This document shows, one piece after another, positions 37,193-47,160 of a stretch of 64,000 nucleotides of DNA (position 1 is the stretch's first letter; every line of letters starts with the position of its first letter). The notes beneath the pieces are model-generated. The model was not told the origin of the DNA, searched no databases, and worked only from the letters and a program-made list of their open reading frames with translations. This DNA is from Arthrobacter sp. UM1. GTDB lineage: Bacteria; Actinomycetota; Actinomycetes; Actinomycetales; Micrococcaceae. The position numbers and the translations under genes are program-made. Location of the stretch: the NCBI RefSeq assembly GCF_020483305.1, contig NZ_JACWAB010000002.1:310001-374000 (forward strand), given 5' to 3'.

Positions 37193-38254
37193 ATCAGCGA
37201 GACACGCATTAACGATCGGATCCGCGTTCCCGAGGTCCGGCTTGTCGGTCCGAACGGCGAGCAGGTCGGCGTCGTGCGCATCGAGGATGCGCTGCGCCTG
37301 GCTGCTGAGGCGGATCTCGATCTCGTCGAGGTCGCGCCGCAGGCGAAGCCGCCTGTGTGCAAGCTCATGGATTACGGCAAGTTCAAGTACGAGGCCGCCG
37401 TCAAGGCGCGCGAGTCCCGGAAGAACCAGACCAACACGGTCCTCAAGGAAGTGCGCTTCCGCCTGAAGATCGACTCCCACGATTACGAGACCAAGACCGG
37501 CCACGCCAAGCGGTTCCTCGCCGCGGGAGACAAGGTCAAGGCCATGATCCAGTTCCGCGGCCGCGAGCAGCAGCGCCCGGAGCTCGGCATCCGCCTCCTC
37601 GAGAAGTTCGCGAGCGACGTCGCAGAGCTCGGCTCCATCGAGTCCGCGCCGCGGATCGACGGCCGCAACATGGTCATGGTCATCGGCCCGCTGAAGAACA
37701 AGGCCGAGGCCAAGGCCGCGGCCCGCAAGAGCCAGTCGGACGCGCCGGAGCAGGCCCCCACGCGCCGCCAGCAGCGCGCGGCCCGCATGGAGCGGATCGA
37801 CACGCAGAAGGCGGCTCAGAGCGGCCACAGCGTAGGCGACTCGATGCCGGAAGGCCTCAAGAAGATGGCCCAGGCCTCGAGCGAGCAGCCGCAGCAGGAG
37901 GCTCCCGCCGCGAAGGAGACTTCAGCCAAGGCGGACGCTCCGGCGAAGCAGGAGCCCTCGGCCAAGAAGGAGTCCACGGGCTCCGAGGCGCCGAAGAAGC
38001 CGGCCGCCCCGAAGGCTCCGGCGTCCAAGACTCCGGCCTCCAAGGCCCCGGCTTCGAAGACTCCGGCTCCGAAGGCCCCGGCCTCGAAGACGTCTGCTGC
38101 GAAGCCGTCGTCGTCGGACTCCCCGGCACCGAAGCCGGCCTCGGCCCCCAAGCCGAGCGCCGCGCCGAAGCCGAAGGCTCCCGCGAAGCCCTCGGCTGCG
38201 CCCAAGCCCCAGGGTCGGCCGAAGCCTTCGGCTGGCCGCCCCTCGTCCTCCTGA
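37193..38254 (+). CDS. infC: Translation initiation factor IF-3 with AUC start and long C-terminal tail
   Basis: Binds the 30S subunit and polices start-codon choice. The conserved part ([18 protein letters not shown] to about residue 185) is complete. The start is taken as ATC at 37193, placed 8 bases after a perfect AAGGAG (37179-37184). No ATG, GTG or TTG sits there, and rare AUU/AUC starts are characteristic of infC because IF-3 represses its own non-canonical initiation. After residue 185 a tail of about 170 residues follows, rich in Lys, Ala, Pro and Ser with repeats such as [16 protein letters not shown] start at 37085 is rejected because it would be read through the leader terminator. 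Confidence 0.93.
   Translation: MSETRINDRIRVPEVRLVGPNGEQVGVVRIEDALRLAAEADLDLVEVAPQAKPPVCKLMDYGKFKYEAAVKARESRKNQTNTVLKEVRFRLKIDSHDYETKTGHAKRFLAAGDKVKAMIQFRGREQQRPELGIRLLEKFASDVAELGSIESAPRIDGRNMVMVIGPLKNKAEAKAAARKSQSDAPEQAPTRRQQRAARMERIDTQKAAQSGHSVGDSMPEGLKKMAQASSEQPQQEAPAAKETSAKADAPAKQEPSAKKESTGSEAPKKPAAPKAPASKTPASKAPASKTPAPKAPASKTSAAKPSSSDSPAPKPASAPKPSAAPKPKAPAKPSAAPKPQGRPKPSAGRPSSS
37960..38240 (+). repeat. Lys/Ala/Pro/Ser-coding repeats in the 3' part of infC
   Basis: Imperfect in-frame repeats of 12-24 bases encode [14 protein letters not shown] and KPSAAPKP units in the IF-3 tail. Variation between copies suggests protein-level low complexity kept over time as well as slippage. Confidence 0.7.
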
Positions 38255-38255
38255 G

Positions 38256-38357
38256 GCTGTCCAGGACAGCTGAGGAGAGAGTTTGCAGGAAGGGACGCCC
38301 CCGGACCCCGGTCCGGGTGAGCGTCCACCAAGCCCCTCTGCCCGGGTGATCCCGGGC
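38256..38357 (+). promoter_or_regulatory. Stacked hairpins in the infC-rpmI intergenic leader
   Basis: Three inverted repeats lie between the infC stop and rpmI: GCTGT/ACAGC (38256-38270); a long one with GGACGC/GCGTCC (38293-38298/38321-38326) enclosing CCCGGAC/GTCCGGG (38300-38306/38311-38317); and a perfect GCCCGGG/CCCGGGC (38340-38346/38351-38357). The rpmI ribosome site AAGGAG follows. Position fits L20-type autoregulation or RNA processing of this operon. Confidence 0.65.
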
Positions 38358-38385
38358 CGAGGAACACGTAAGGAGAACGGCAGAT

Positions 38386-38580
38386 ATGCCGAAGTTCAAG
38401 ACTCACAGTGGTGCCAAGAAGCGCTTCAAGCTGACCGGCTCCGGCAAGCTGAAGCGCCAGCAGGCCAACCGCCGCCACTACCTCGAGCACAAGCCGACGA
38501 CCCTCACCCGCCGCCTCGGCGCGGACAAGATCGTCTCCTCCGCGGACCGCAAGACGATCCGCCGGATGCTCGGCCTCTAA
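38386..38580 (+). CDS. rpmI: 50S ribosomal protein L35 (bL35)
   Basis: 64 residues, strongly basic, with the family pattern [20 protein letters not shown] and a C-terminal [27 protein letters not shown] precedes the ATG. It lies in the conserved order infC-rpmI-rplT and is probably co-regulated with rplT. Nothing unusual. Confidence 0.98.
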   Translation: MPKFKTHSGAKKRFKLTGSGKLKRQQANRRHYLEHKPTTLTRRLGADKIVSSADRKTIRRMLGL

Positions 38581-38667
38581 AACGGCTTCCGCCAGCGCGT
38601 CCAGAGCGCTCGGCACCACGACGAAGCGGCCTGCGGGCCGCCACCACGACTGAGAAGGAGTACACAC

Positions 38668-39360
38668 GTGGCACGTGTGAAGCGGGCAGTCAACGCCCAG
38701 AAGAAGCGCCGGGTCGTCCTCGACCGCGCGTCCGGATACCGCGGTCAGCGTTCGCGCCTCTACCGCAAGGCCAAGGAGCAGCTGCTCCACTCGTTCGTCT
38801 ACAGCTACGGCGACCGCCGCAAGCGCAAGGGCGACTTCCGCCGCCTGTGGATCCAGCGCATCAACGCTGCGGCCCGCATGAACGGCATGACCTACAACCG
38901 CCTCATCCAGGGCCTCAAGCTCGCGGAGATCCAGGTGGACCGCCGCATGCTCGCCGAGCTCGCCGTCTCCGACGCCGCCGCGTTCGCCGGCCTCGTCAAG
39001 CTCGCGAAGGACGCTCTCCCGAGCGACATCAACGCGAAGCAGGTCGAGGGCGCCGCCATCGTCAAGGAGCCCACCAACAAGGCCGCCGCTCGCGCCGCCG
39101 AGAAGGGCATCACCGTGGCTGAGGAGCTCATCGAGGAGGCCCCCTCCTCGGATGGCGTCAAGGCCGAGGAGGGCGTCGAGCCGCCCGCCGGCTACGTCAT
39201 CAAGGGCAACCAGTCCGGCAAGTACCACGTTCCGGGCTCCACCTGGTACGAGCAGACCGTGCCTGAGATGTGGTTCAGCTCGGTCGAGTCCGCCAAGGCC
39301 GCGGGCTTCGAGCCGGCTGGCGGCGAGTCCCGCCAGCAGTTCGTCGTCGAGGGCAACTGA
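38668..39360 (+). CDS. rplT: 50S ribosomal protein L20 (bL20) with an extra C-terminal domain
   Basis: Residues 1 to about 120 are a complete L20 ([21 protein letters not shown]..., [16 protein letters not shown]), a 23S rRNA-binding assembly protein. The gene continues in frame to 230 residues, about twice the usual length. A charged linker of about 55 residues ([17 protein letters not shown]) leads to a compact module at about 175-220 with [25 protein letters not shown] and [11 protein letters not shown]. This module resembles short YHxPxxxxY domains appended to other actinobacterial proteins. A ribosome site GAGAAGGAG precedes the GTG start. There is no frameshift or stop at the normal L20 end. 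Confidence 0.96.
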   Translation: MARVKRAVNAQKKRRVVLDRASGYRGQRSRLYRKAKEQLLHSFVYSYGDRRKRKGDFRRLWIQRINAAARMNGMTYNRLIQGLKLAEIQVDRRMLAELAVSDAAAFAGLVKLAKDALPSDINAKQVEGAAIVKEPTNKAAARAAEKGITVAEELIEEAPSSDGVKAEEGVEPPAGYVIKGNQSGKYHVPGSTWYEQTVPEMWFSSVESAKAAGFEPAGGESRQQFVVEGN

Positions 39361-39417
39361 CCCTCACACCGCAGGGCTGACGCCCTGACCGCGAGCCCGT
39401 GAAGGGCGCGTGAGAGA

Positions 39418-39452
39418 ATGAGGCGCCGGTGCAGACTGCACCGGCGCCTCAT
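39418..39452 (+). terminator. Perfect 16-bp hairpin after rplT
   Basis: Arms 39418-39433 and 39437-39452 are exactly complementary around a three-base loop (GAC). There is no T run, as typical of high-GC terminators. It lies 57 bases after the rplT stop and before the rRNA methylase gene. Confidence 0.85.
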
Positions 39453-39525
39453 CTGTGTCCAGATCTGCGTCGAGGCGCCAGAACCGGCCTGCCCCAGCCT
39501 CCGCCGCACGACTGAGAAGGAGCCT

Positions 39526-40494
39526 ATGGAGCCGCTCTCCAACCCGCGATCCGACCGAGTCAAAGCCGTGGCCCGTCTCCGCCTCCGCTCGCACCGCGCC
39601 AAGGAGCGCAGGTTCCTGGCCGAGGGGCCTCAGGCGGTGCGTGAGGCGCTGCGCCGGGACGCGGAGCGTGCCGCTGGGGCCCATGCCGCCGCTGGGAGCG
39701 CCGTTGGGAGCCCCGCTCGGGACGCGGCGCAAGGCGAGGCTGTGCAGGCGGGTGGGCCGGAGACGGTCCTCGAGCTCTACGCCACGGGGCCGGCGCTCGA
39801 GCGCCACGGCGACATCGCCGAGCTGGCCCGGAGCGCGGGATCCCGGGTGCGGATCGCGGAGCCGGAGGTCATCGCCGCGATGGCGGACACCGAGTCCCCG
39901 CAGGGCATGGTGGCCGTCTGCCGGATGCTGGACGTCCCCCTGGCGGAGCTTCTGGCTGCGGAACCGCGCCTCGTGGCGGTCCTGGCCCGGATCCAGGACC
40001 CCGGCAACGCGGGGACGGTGCTGCGGGCGGCGGACTCGGCCGGCGCGGGAGGCGCCGTCGTGCTCCCGGGGACGGTGGACCCCTACAACCCGAAGGTGGT
40101 GCGATCGACGGCCGGGAGCCTCTTCCACGTGCCGTTCGCGCTGGCCGGTCCGGACGCGCTCGAGGAGATGCGCGCCTCGGGGCTGTGCCTGCTCGCCGCG
40201 GACGGCTACGGGGAGTCGGATCTGGACGATCTGCTGGACGCTGCCGCGCCCGGCGGGAGCATCTGCTCCGGCACTGCGCCCGGCGGCCTGACCGGGAGCT
40301 CGGGGGAGGAGCCGCTGCTCCGGCGTCGCACGGCATGGCTCTTCGGCAACGAGGCGCAAGGCCTCAGCGAAGAGGAGGAGACGACGGCGGACGCCCGCGT
40401 GCGCGTCCCCATCTACGGCCGGGCGGAGAGCCTCAACGTGGGCACCGCGGCGACCGTCTGCCTCTACGCCTCGGCGCGGGCGCAGCGGGGCTGA
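39526..40494 (+). CDS. SpoU-family (TrmH) RNA 2'-O-methyltransferase
   Basis: 322 residues: an N-terminal L30e-like substrate domain (SHRAKERRFLAEGPQAVREAL) and a C-terminal SPOUT domain with motif 1 ARIQDPGNAGTVLRAADSAG, motif 2 AWLFGNEAQGLS and motif 3 VPIYGRAESLNVGTAATVCLY. It probably methylates a ribose in 23S rRNA; an antibiotic-resistance (TsnR-like) role is a less likely reading. ATG 39526 follows GAGAAGGAG; an in-frame ATG at 39418 lies in the terminator stem and is rejected. Two low-complexity insertions (about 50-75 and 240-265) are seen. The position between rplT and pheS is conserved. Confidence 0.9.
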   Translation: MEPLSNPRSDRVKAVARLRLRSHRAKERRFLAEGPQAVREALRRDAERAAGAHAAAGSAVGSPARDAAQGEAVQAGGPETVLELYATGPALERHGDIAELARSAGSRVRIAEPEVIAAMADTESPQGMVAVCRMLDVPLAELLAAEPRLVAVLARIQDPGNAGTVLRAADSAGAGGAVVLPGTVDPYNPKVVRSTAGSLFHVPFALAGPDALEEMRASGLCLLAADGYGESDLDDLLDAAAPGGSICSGTAPGGLTGSSGEEPLLRRRTAWLFGNEAQGLSEEEETTADARVRVPIYGRAESLNVGTAATVCLYASARAQRG

Positions 40495-40558
40495 GCCGGG
40501 CCTCCGCCCGCTGACACACACCCACCTCGACCCCAACCCCACACCTGCTCCCACTCAT

Positions 40559-40614
40559 CGTCTGTTGCGAGTTGGAGGAATGAGCTGTCCTATTCCTCCA
40601 ACTCGCAACAGACG
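40559..40614. repeat. Perfect 23-bp inverted repeat in the convergent intergenic region
   Basis: Bases 40559-40581 are exactly complementary to 40592-40614 around a 10-base centre. The arms contain TGTTGCGAGTTGGAGGAAT, atypically AT-balanced for this DNA. It lies between the convergent SpoU-like and DUF808 genes. It could be a bidirectional terminator, but the length and sequence are also those of a dispersed REP/MITE-like element. Confidence 0.85.
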
Positions 40615-40655
40615 GTGCGGGTGCGGGGGGGGGCGGGTGTGGGTGCGGGGGTCAG
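40615..40655 (+). repeat. G-run tract with quadruplex potential
   Basis: Directly after the inverted repeat come six or more runs of three to nine Gs (GGGTGCGGGGGGGGGCGGG and so on to 40652). A C-rich stretch at 40520-40556 lies on the other side of the palindrome and is roughly complementary, so the whole 40520-40655 region could form one extended structure. Confidence 0.6.
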
Positions 40656-40665
40656 GCCCCGCAGC

Positions 40666-41592
40666 TCAGTGCCGGTGCCGCCGCGAGCGCACCGCGTGGA
40701 CGACGGCGAACACCACGCCGCCCCAGACCAGCCCGAGCACGAGCGAGCACAAGGTCTCGACGAGCCAGGCGAGGAAGCCGCCCACGCCTGCGACGCCGTG
40801 CACGGCCTCCTCGAGGTGGTGGACCAGCTCGAAGGGAGCGTGCAGCCCGAGGGTGTCGAGGCCCTGGAGCATGATGTGCCCGCCGACCCAGAGCATGGCG
40901 AAGACGCCCACGAGGGAGATCACGGACAGGACGCGCGGCATGGCCGTGACGAGCCCCCGACCGAAGCGCTGGGCCCCGCGGCTGTCCCGCCGGGCGAGGG
41001 CGAGGCCGATGTCGTCCATCTTGACGATGAGCCCCACGACTCCGTAGACGAGCAGCGTGATGACCACGGCCACGACGAGGAGGATGAGCGTCCTCGCGAG
41101 CAGCGGCTCGTGCGAGACCTCGTTGAGGGAGATGACCATGATCTCCGCGGAGAGGATGAGGTCCGTGCGGATGGCCCCCTTGGCGATCTGGTCCTCGGAG
41201 GCGCGCTCGCCGTCCTGCCCGCCGTTCTCCGCGTGGCCCGCGACCATCTCCCAGACCTTCTCCGCGCCCTCGAAGCACAGGTACGTGCCGCCGAGCATGA
41301 GGATCGGGGTCAGGAGCCACGGCGCGAACTGGCTGAGCACGAGCGCCACGGGCAGGATGATGAGGATCTTGTTGACGAGGGAGCCGCGGGCGATCCGCCA
41401 GATGACCGGCAGCTCCCGCTTGGGCTCGATGCCCTCGACGTAGCGGGGCGTCACGGCGGTGTCGTCCACGACCACGCCCGTGGCCTTGGCCGTCGCCTTG
41501 CCCGCGGCGGCTCCGACGTCGTCGACACTCGCGGCGGCGGCCTTCGCGAGGGCGGCGACGTCGTCGAGAAGGGCGGCAAGTCCTGCGCTCAT
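40666..41592 (-). CDS. DUF808 family membrane protein
   Basis: 308 residues. The YedI/DUF808 pattern is visible: a soluble Ala-rich N-terminal helix starting SAGLAALLDDVAALAKAAAAS, KATGVVVDDTAVTPRYVEG, then 6-7 membrane helices including PWLLTPILMLGGTYLCFEGAEKVWE and a loop with EDQIAKGAIRTDLILSAEIMVISLNEV. Function unknown; the family is widespread in proteobacteria and actinobacteria. It ends in a basic RSRRHRH tail. It points against the rplT-methylase unit. Confidence 0.92.
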   Translation of the reverse strand: MSAGLAALLDDVAALAKAAAASVDDVGAAAGKATAKATGVVVDDTAVTPRYVEGIEPKRELPVIWRIARGSLVNKILIILPVALVLSQFAPWLLTPILMLGGTYLCFEGAEKVWEMVAGHAENGGQDGERASEDQIAKGAIRTDLILSAEIMVISLNEVSHEPLLARTLILLVVAVVITLLVYGVVGLIVKMDDIGLALARRDSRGAQRFGRGLVTAMPRVLSVISLVGVFAMLWVGGHIMLQGLDTLGLHAPFELVHHLEEAVHGVAGVGGFLAWLVETLCSLVLGLVWGGVVFAVVHAVRSRRHRH

Positions 41593-41641
41593 GTGCTCGC
41601 TTCCGTGAGAGTGGCGGGGAGGGGAGGGCGCGCCCTCCGCC

Positions 41642-42874
41642 TCAGACCGAGGATACCGGGCGGCTCGCGCGCCGGCGGTCCAGGGCGCCGGAGACCAGGG
41701 CGAGCAGGAGCCCGAGGAACGCCAGCCCCACGCCCACCCAGGCCGGGGCGCGCAGGCCGAGGCCCGCGGCGATGACCGCCCCGCCGAGGAAGGCTCCGAG
41801 GGAGTTCGCGAGGTTGAGTGCGGAATGGTTGAGGGACGCGGCGAGCGAGGGGGCGTCCGGGGCGACGTCGACGAGGCGCTTCTGGAGCGGGGCGACGAGG
41901 AACGAGCCCGAGGAGCCGATGAGGAAGATGAGCACGAAGGCGATCGGCGCCCAGGCGGAGAAGAGCGCGAAGGAGGCCTCGAGGGCCATGATCCCGATGC
42001 ACGCGCCGTAGATGGTGCCCATGACGGATTTGTCCGCCAGGATTCCGGCGAACCAGTTGCCCACGACCATGCCGACGCCGTAGACGCCCACCGCCACGGG
42101 CAGAACGCTCTCCGGCACCTTCGTCACGGTGAGGAGCGTGGGGGAGATGTAGGAGTACACCGCGAAGAAGCCGCCGAAGCCCACCGTCCCGATGGCGAGC
42201 GCGAACCACAGCTGTCCGTGCCGCAGGCCTCGCAGCTCGGACTTCATCGAGGCGCCCTCCGGGGCGGGCTCGTGGGGGACGGTGAAGATGACGGCCGTGA
42301 AGGCGAGGAGTCCGATGAGCCCGACGGCGAGGAACATGCTCCGCCACCCGGTGTGCTGGCCGAGCCAGGTCACGAAGGGAACGCCGACGACGTTCGCCAC
42401 CGAGAGCCCCATGAGGACCATCGACATGGCCCACCCGCGCCTGGTCACCGGCACGAGCGTGCCCGCGATGACGGCCGCGACGCCGAAGTACGCGCCGTGG
42501 GGCAGGCCCGCCACGAAGCGGGAGACGAGCAGCCAGTGGTAGTCCGCCGCCCAGAAGGAGGAGGCGTTCGCGAGCGTGAACCAGGCGAGCAGGGAGAGCG
42601 CGAGCGTCTTGCGCGGAAGCCTCGACCCGAGCGCCGCGAAGGAGGGGGCGCCGATGACGACGCCCAGCGCGTACGCGCTGATGACGTGGCCGCCCTCCGG
42701 GATGGAGATGCGCAGATCGCGGACCATCGGGTCGAGGAGCCCCATGATGGTGAACTCCGTGGTGCCGATGCCGAAGCCGCCGACGGCGAGCGCGGCGATC
42801 GCGATGAGCGCGCGGGCCGTGAGCGAGGTCGGGGCAGGGGAAGCCTTGGCAGCGGGGGCCTGGGCAGTGGACAT
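41642..42874 (-). CDS. MFS transporter, DHA1/AraJ-type
   Basis: 410 residues, 12 predicted membrane helices. The start (IAALAVGGFGIGTTEFTIMGLLDPMVRDL) and GAPSFAALGSRLPRKTLALSL match the arabinose-efflux/sugar-efflux and chloramphenicol-type DHA1 exporters; PHGAYFGVAAVIAGTLVP lies near residue 110. The substrate is unknown. It starts at ATG 42874 and is divergent from the Nudix gene, with only 33 bases between the two start codons, so their promoters must overlap. Confidence 0.9.
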   Translation of the reverse strand: MSTAQAPAAKASPAPTSLTARALIAIAALAVGGFGIGTTEFTIMGLLDPMVRDLRISIPEGGHVISAYALGVVIGAPSFAALGSRLPRKTLALSLLAWFTLANASSFWAADYHWLLVSRFVAGLPHGAYFGVAAVIAGTLVPVTRRGWAMSMVLMGLSVANVVGVPFVTWLGQHTGWRSMFLAVGLIGLLAFTAVIFTVPHEPAPEGASMKSELRGLRHGQLWFALAIGTVGFGGFFAVYSYISPTLLTVTKVPESVLPVAVGVYGVGMVVGNWFAGILADKSVMGTIYGACIGIMALEASFALFSAWAPIAFVLIFLIGSSGSFLVAPLQKRLVDVAPDAPSLAASLNHSALNLANSLGAFLGGAVIAAGLGLRAPAWVGVGLAFLGLLLALVSGALDRRRASRPVSSV

Positions 42875-42895
42875 TCTGGGTGGACCGCTCTCGAC

Positions 42896-42901
42896 TAGCC
42901 T
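42896..42901 (+). promoter_or_regulatory. -10 (TAGCCT) for a likely leaderless Nudix gene
   Basis: TAGCCT ends 6 bases before the ATG at 42908. The gap to the divergent MFS gene is so short that the promoter must lie here. Confidence 0.55.
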
Positions 42902-42907
42902 GGGTGC

Positions 42908-44567
<1,660 letters not shown>

Positions 44568-44571
44568 AGAC

Positions 44572-47160
44572 ATGCGCCTGCCATTGGACTGGCTCCGAGA
44601 GCACACCGCCCTGCCTGCGGACGCCCGCGCCGAGGACGTCCTCGCCGACGTCGTCAAGGTCGGCTTCGAGGAGGAGGAGATCCACCGCCCCGGCGCCGAG
44701 CTGAGCGGCCCCATCGTCGTCGGCCAGGTCCTCTCGCTCGAGAAGGAGCCGCAGAAGAACGGCAAGACGATCAACTGGTGCCAGGTGCGCGTGGCGCCGG
44801 AGGGACAGCCCGCGCTGGAGGGCGAGGGGATCGACCCGTCCGGCGTCCAGGGGATCGTGTGCGGAGCGCACAACTTCGAGGCGGGGGACAAGGTCGTCGT
44901 GACCCTTCCCGGCGCCGTCCTCCCGGGGGACTTCCGCATCTCGCCGCGCAAGACGTACGGGCACGTGTCCGCGGGCATGATCGCCTCGGCCCGCGAGCTC
45001 GGGCTGGGGGAGGACCATGACGGGATCATCGTGCTGTCCCGCCTCGGCCTCGATCCCGAGGTGGGCACGGACGTCTTCGAGCTGCTCGGTCTCAACGAGG
45101 AGGCCGCCGAGGTCAACGTGACGCCGGACCGCGGGTACGCCTTCTCCGTGCGCGGCATGGCGCGCGAGTACGGGCTGGCCACCGGCACCGAGTCCGCGGA
45201 CCCGGCGGAGGCCGTGCGCCCGACGCGTCTCGACGGCTCCTACCCCGTGCGGATCGAGGACAGCGCTCCGGTCTACGGGGTGCCCGGCTGCGACCGCTTC
45301 GTGGCCCGCGTCGTGGAGAACGTGGACCCCACCGTGCCCACGCCCGTGTGGATGGCCCGCCGCCTGCGCCTCGCTGGCATGCGCTCCATCTCCCTCGCGG
45401 TGGACGTCTCGAACTACGTCATGCTCGAGCTCGGCCAGCCGAACCACTGCTATGACGCGGACCGGATCGCCGGCGGCATCACGGTGCGGAGGGCGGAGAA
45501 GGGCGAGAAGCTCACGACGCTCGACGACAAAGAGCGGACCCTCACCCCGGACGACCTCGTCATCGCCGACGCCGAGCAGGCCCTCGGCCTCGCCGGCATC
45601 ATGGGGGGCGCCCACAGCGAGGTCTCGGACACCACCACCCGCATCCTCGTCGAGGCCGCCCACTTCGACACGGTCTCCATCGCCCGCTCCCGCCGCGCGC
45701 ACAAGCTCTCCTCGGAGGCGTCCAAGCGCTTCGAGCGCGGCGTGGACCCGCTCGTGACCGCAGTGGCCGCGCAGCGCGTGGTCGACCTCCTCGTGGAGCT
45801 CGCGGGCGCCACCGAGACCTCGGTCGGCACCGATCTGATCGTCACGCAGAGCGGCCCGAGCGCCGAGCCCGGCGCCGTCCCGGTGACTGCCGCTCGCGCA
45901 GAGGTCCGGCTCCCGCTGGACCTCGCCCCGCGCCGCGTGGGCGTGGACTACTCCCCGGAGCGCCAGGAGGAGCTGCTCGCGGCCCTCGGCTGCGCAGTCC
46001 GCCGGGAGGGGGAGGCCCTGTTCGTCACGTCTCCCTCGTGGCGGTATGACCTGGGCACGCCGGAGGACCTCGTGGAGGAGATCGTCCGCCTGGACGGCTT
46101 CGACCGCCTGCCCTCGACTCTCCCGGTCGCGCCTCCCGGCCGCGGGTACACGCCGTTGCAGCGCCATCGGCGCCGCATCCTCCAGGGTCTGGCGGACGCC
46201 GGGATGACCGAAGTGCTCAGCTATCCGTTCGTCTCCGCGGAGCAGAACTCGCTCTTCGGTGCGGCGGAGGACGGGGCGGCCCCTGAGGCGGTCGTCCTGG
46301 AGAACGCCCTGAGCTCCGAGTTCTCGCAGATGCGCCGTTCGATCCTGCCGGGTCTCATCGGCGTGGCCCAGCGGAACTCCGCGCGCGGGTTCCGCGATCT
46401 CGCGCTCTTCGAGGGCGGTCAGGTCTTCCTGCCCCGCCCGGGACAGCGGATCGGGACGGCGAGCATCCCGCCGCTCGGCGCCCTGCCCTCGGACGCGGAG
46501 CTGGAGGCTCTCGACGCCGGGCTGCCGGAGCAGCCCCTCTACGCCGCGGGCCTGTTCCTCGGCCACGACACCGCGCCGGGGGCCGGCGTGAAGCCGCGCC
46601 CGGTGGACGTGACGGACGCCTTGGACGGCGCGCGTCTCGCGGCTGACCTCGTCGGGGTCGAGCTCGTCGCCGAGCGCGCCGCGCACCATGCGTTCCACCC
46701 CGGCCGCTGTGCCGCGCTGTCCCTGCCTGACGGCACGCACGTGGGCTGGGCGGGAGAGCTGCACCCGAAGCTCTCGGCCTCCCTGGACCTTCCGGGTCGC
46801 GTGGCGGTCTTCGAGGTGAACGTGAGCGCCCTCAGCGAGGCGAGCGCGGACGTCGTCGTCGCCCGCCCTCTCTCGACGCATCCGGCGACCACGCAGGACG
46901 TCGCGCTCGTCGTGGACTCCTCGGTGCTCGCCGGAGCCGTCGAGTCGGCGCTGCGCGACGGAGCGGGGGAGCTCCTCGAGGACGTTCAGCTGTTCGACGT
47001 CTACGAGGGAGAGGGGATCGAGCCGGGCCGGAAGTCGCTTGCATTCGGTCTGCGCTTCCGGGCGGCGGACCGAACCCTGACGGCAGACGAGGCCAGCGAG
47101 GCTCGGGCATCGGCCGTGCAGGCCGCCGCTGACCGCTGCGGAGCGGTTCAGCGAGTGTGA
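44572..47160 (+). CDS. pheT: Phenylalanine--tRNA ligase, beta subunit
   Basis: 862 residues in the normal order: an OB-fold tRNA-binding domain (GPIVVGQVLSLEKEPQKNG near residue 43), the B3/B4 editing region, a B5 DNA-binding-like domain, a catalytic-like core and a C-terminal anticodon-binding FDX-ACB domain starting near LSTHPATTQDVALVVD. The stop overlaps the next gene's GTG by 4 bases, which ties a SulP transporter to pheST translation. Full length. Confidence 0.97.
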   Translation: MRLPLDWLREHTALPADARAEDVLADVVKVGFEEEEIHRPGAELSGPIVVGQVLSLEKEPQKNGKTINWCQVRVAPEGQPALEGEGIDPSGVQGIVCGAHNFEAGDKVVVTLPGAVLPGDFRISPRKTYGHVSAGMIASARELGLGEDHDGIIVLSRLGLDPEVGTDVFELLGLNEEAAEVNVTPDRGYAFSVRGMAREYGLATGTESADPAEAVRPTRLDGSYPVRIEDSAPVYGVPGCDRFVARVVENVDPTVPTPVWMARRLRLAGMRSISLAVDVSNYVMLELGQPNHCYDADRIAGGITVRRAEKGEKLTTLDDKERTLTPDDLVIADAEQALGLAGIMGGAHSEVSDTTTRILVEAAHFDTVSIARSRRAHKLSSEASKRFERGVDPLVTAVAAQRVVDLLVELAGATETSVGTDLIVTQSGPSAEPGAVPVTAARAEVRLPLDLAPRRVGVDYSPERQEELLAALGCAVRREGEALFVTSPSWRYDLGTPEDLVEEIVRLDGFDRLPSTLPVAPPGRGYTPLQRHRRRILQGLADAGMTEVLSYPFVSAEQNSLFGAAEDGAAPEAVVLENALSSEFSQMRRSILPGLIGVAQRNSARGFRDLALFEGGQVFLPRPGQRIGTASIPPLGALPSDAELEALDAGLPEQPLYAAGLFLGHDTAPGAGVKPRPVDVTDALDGARLAADLVGVELVAERAAHHAFHPGRCAALSLPDGTHVGWAGELHPKLSASLDLPGRVAVFEVNVSALSEASADVVVARPLSTHPATTQDVALVVDSSVLAGAVESALRDGAGELLEDVQLFDVYEGEGIEPGRKSLAFGLRFRAADRTLTADEASEARASAVQAAADRCGAVQRV

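Noticed and set aside
38668-39360. The long L20 explained by a missed stop or frameshift
   Set aside because: Codon use with G/C in third positions continues unchanged to the end, and the extra part has an ordered, domain-like sequence rather than random frame-shifted residues.
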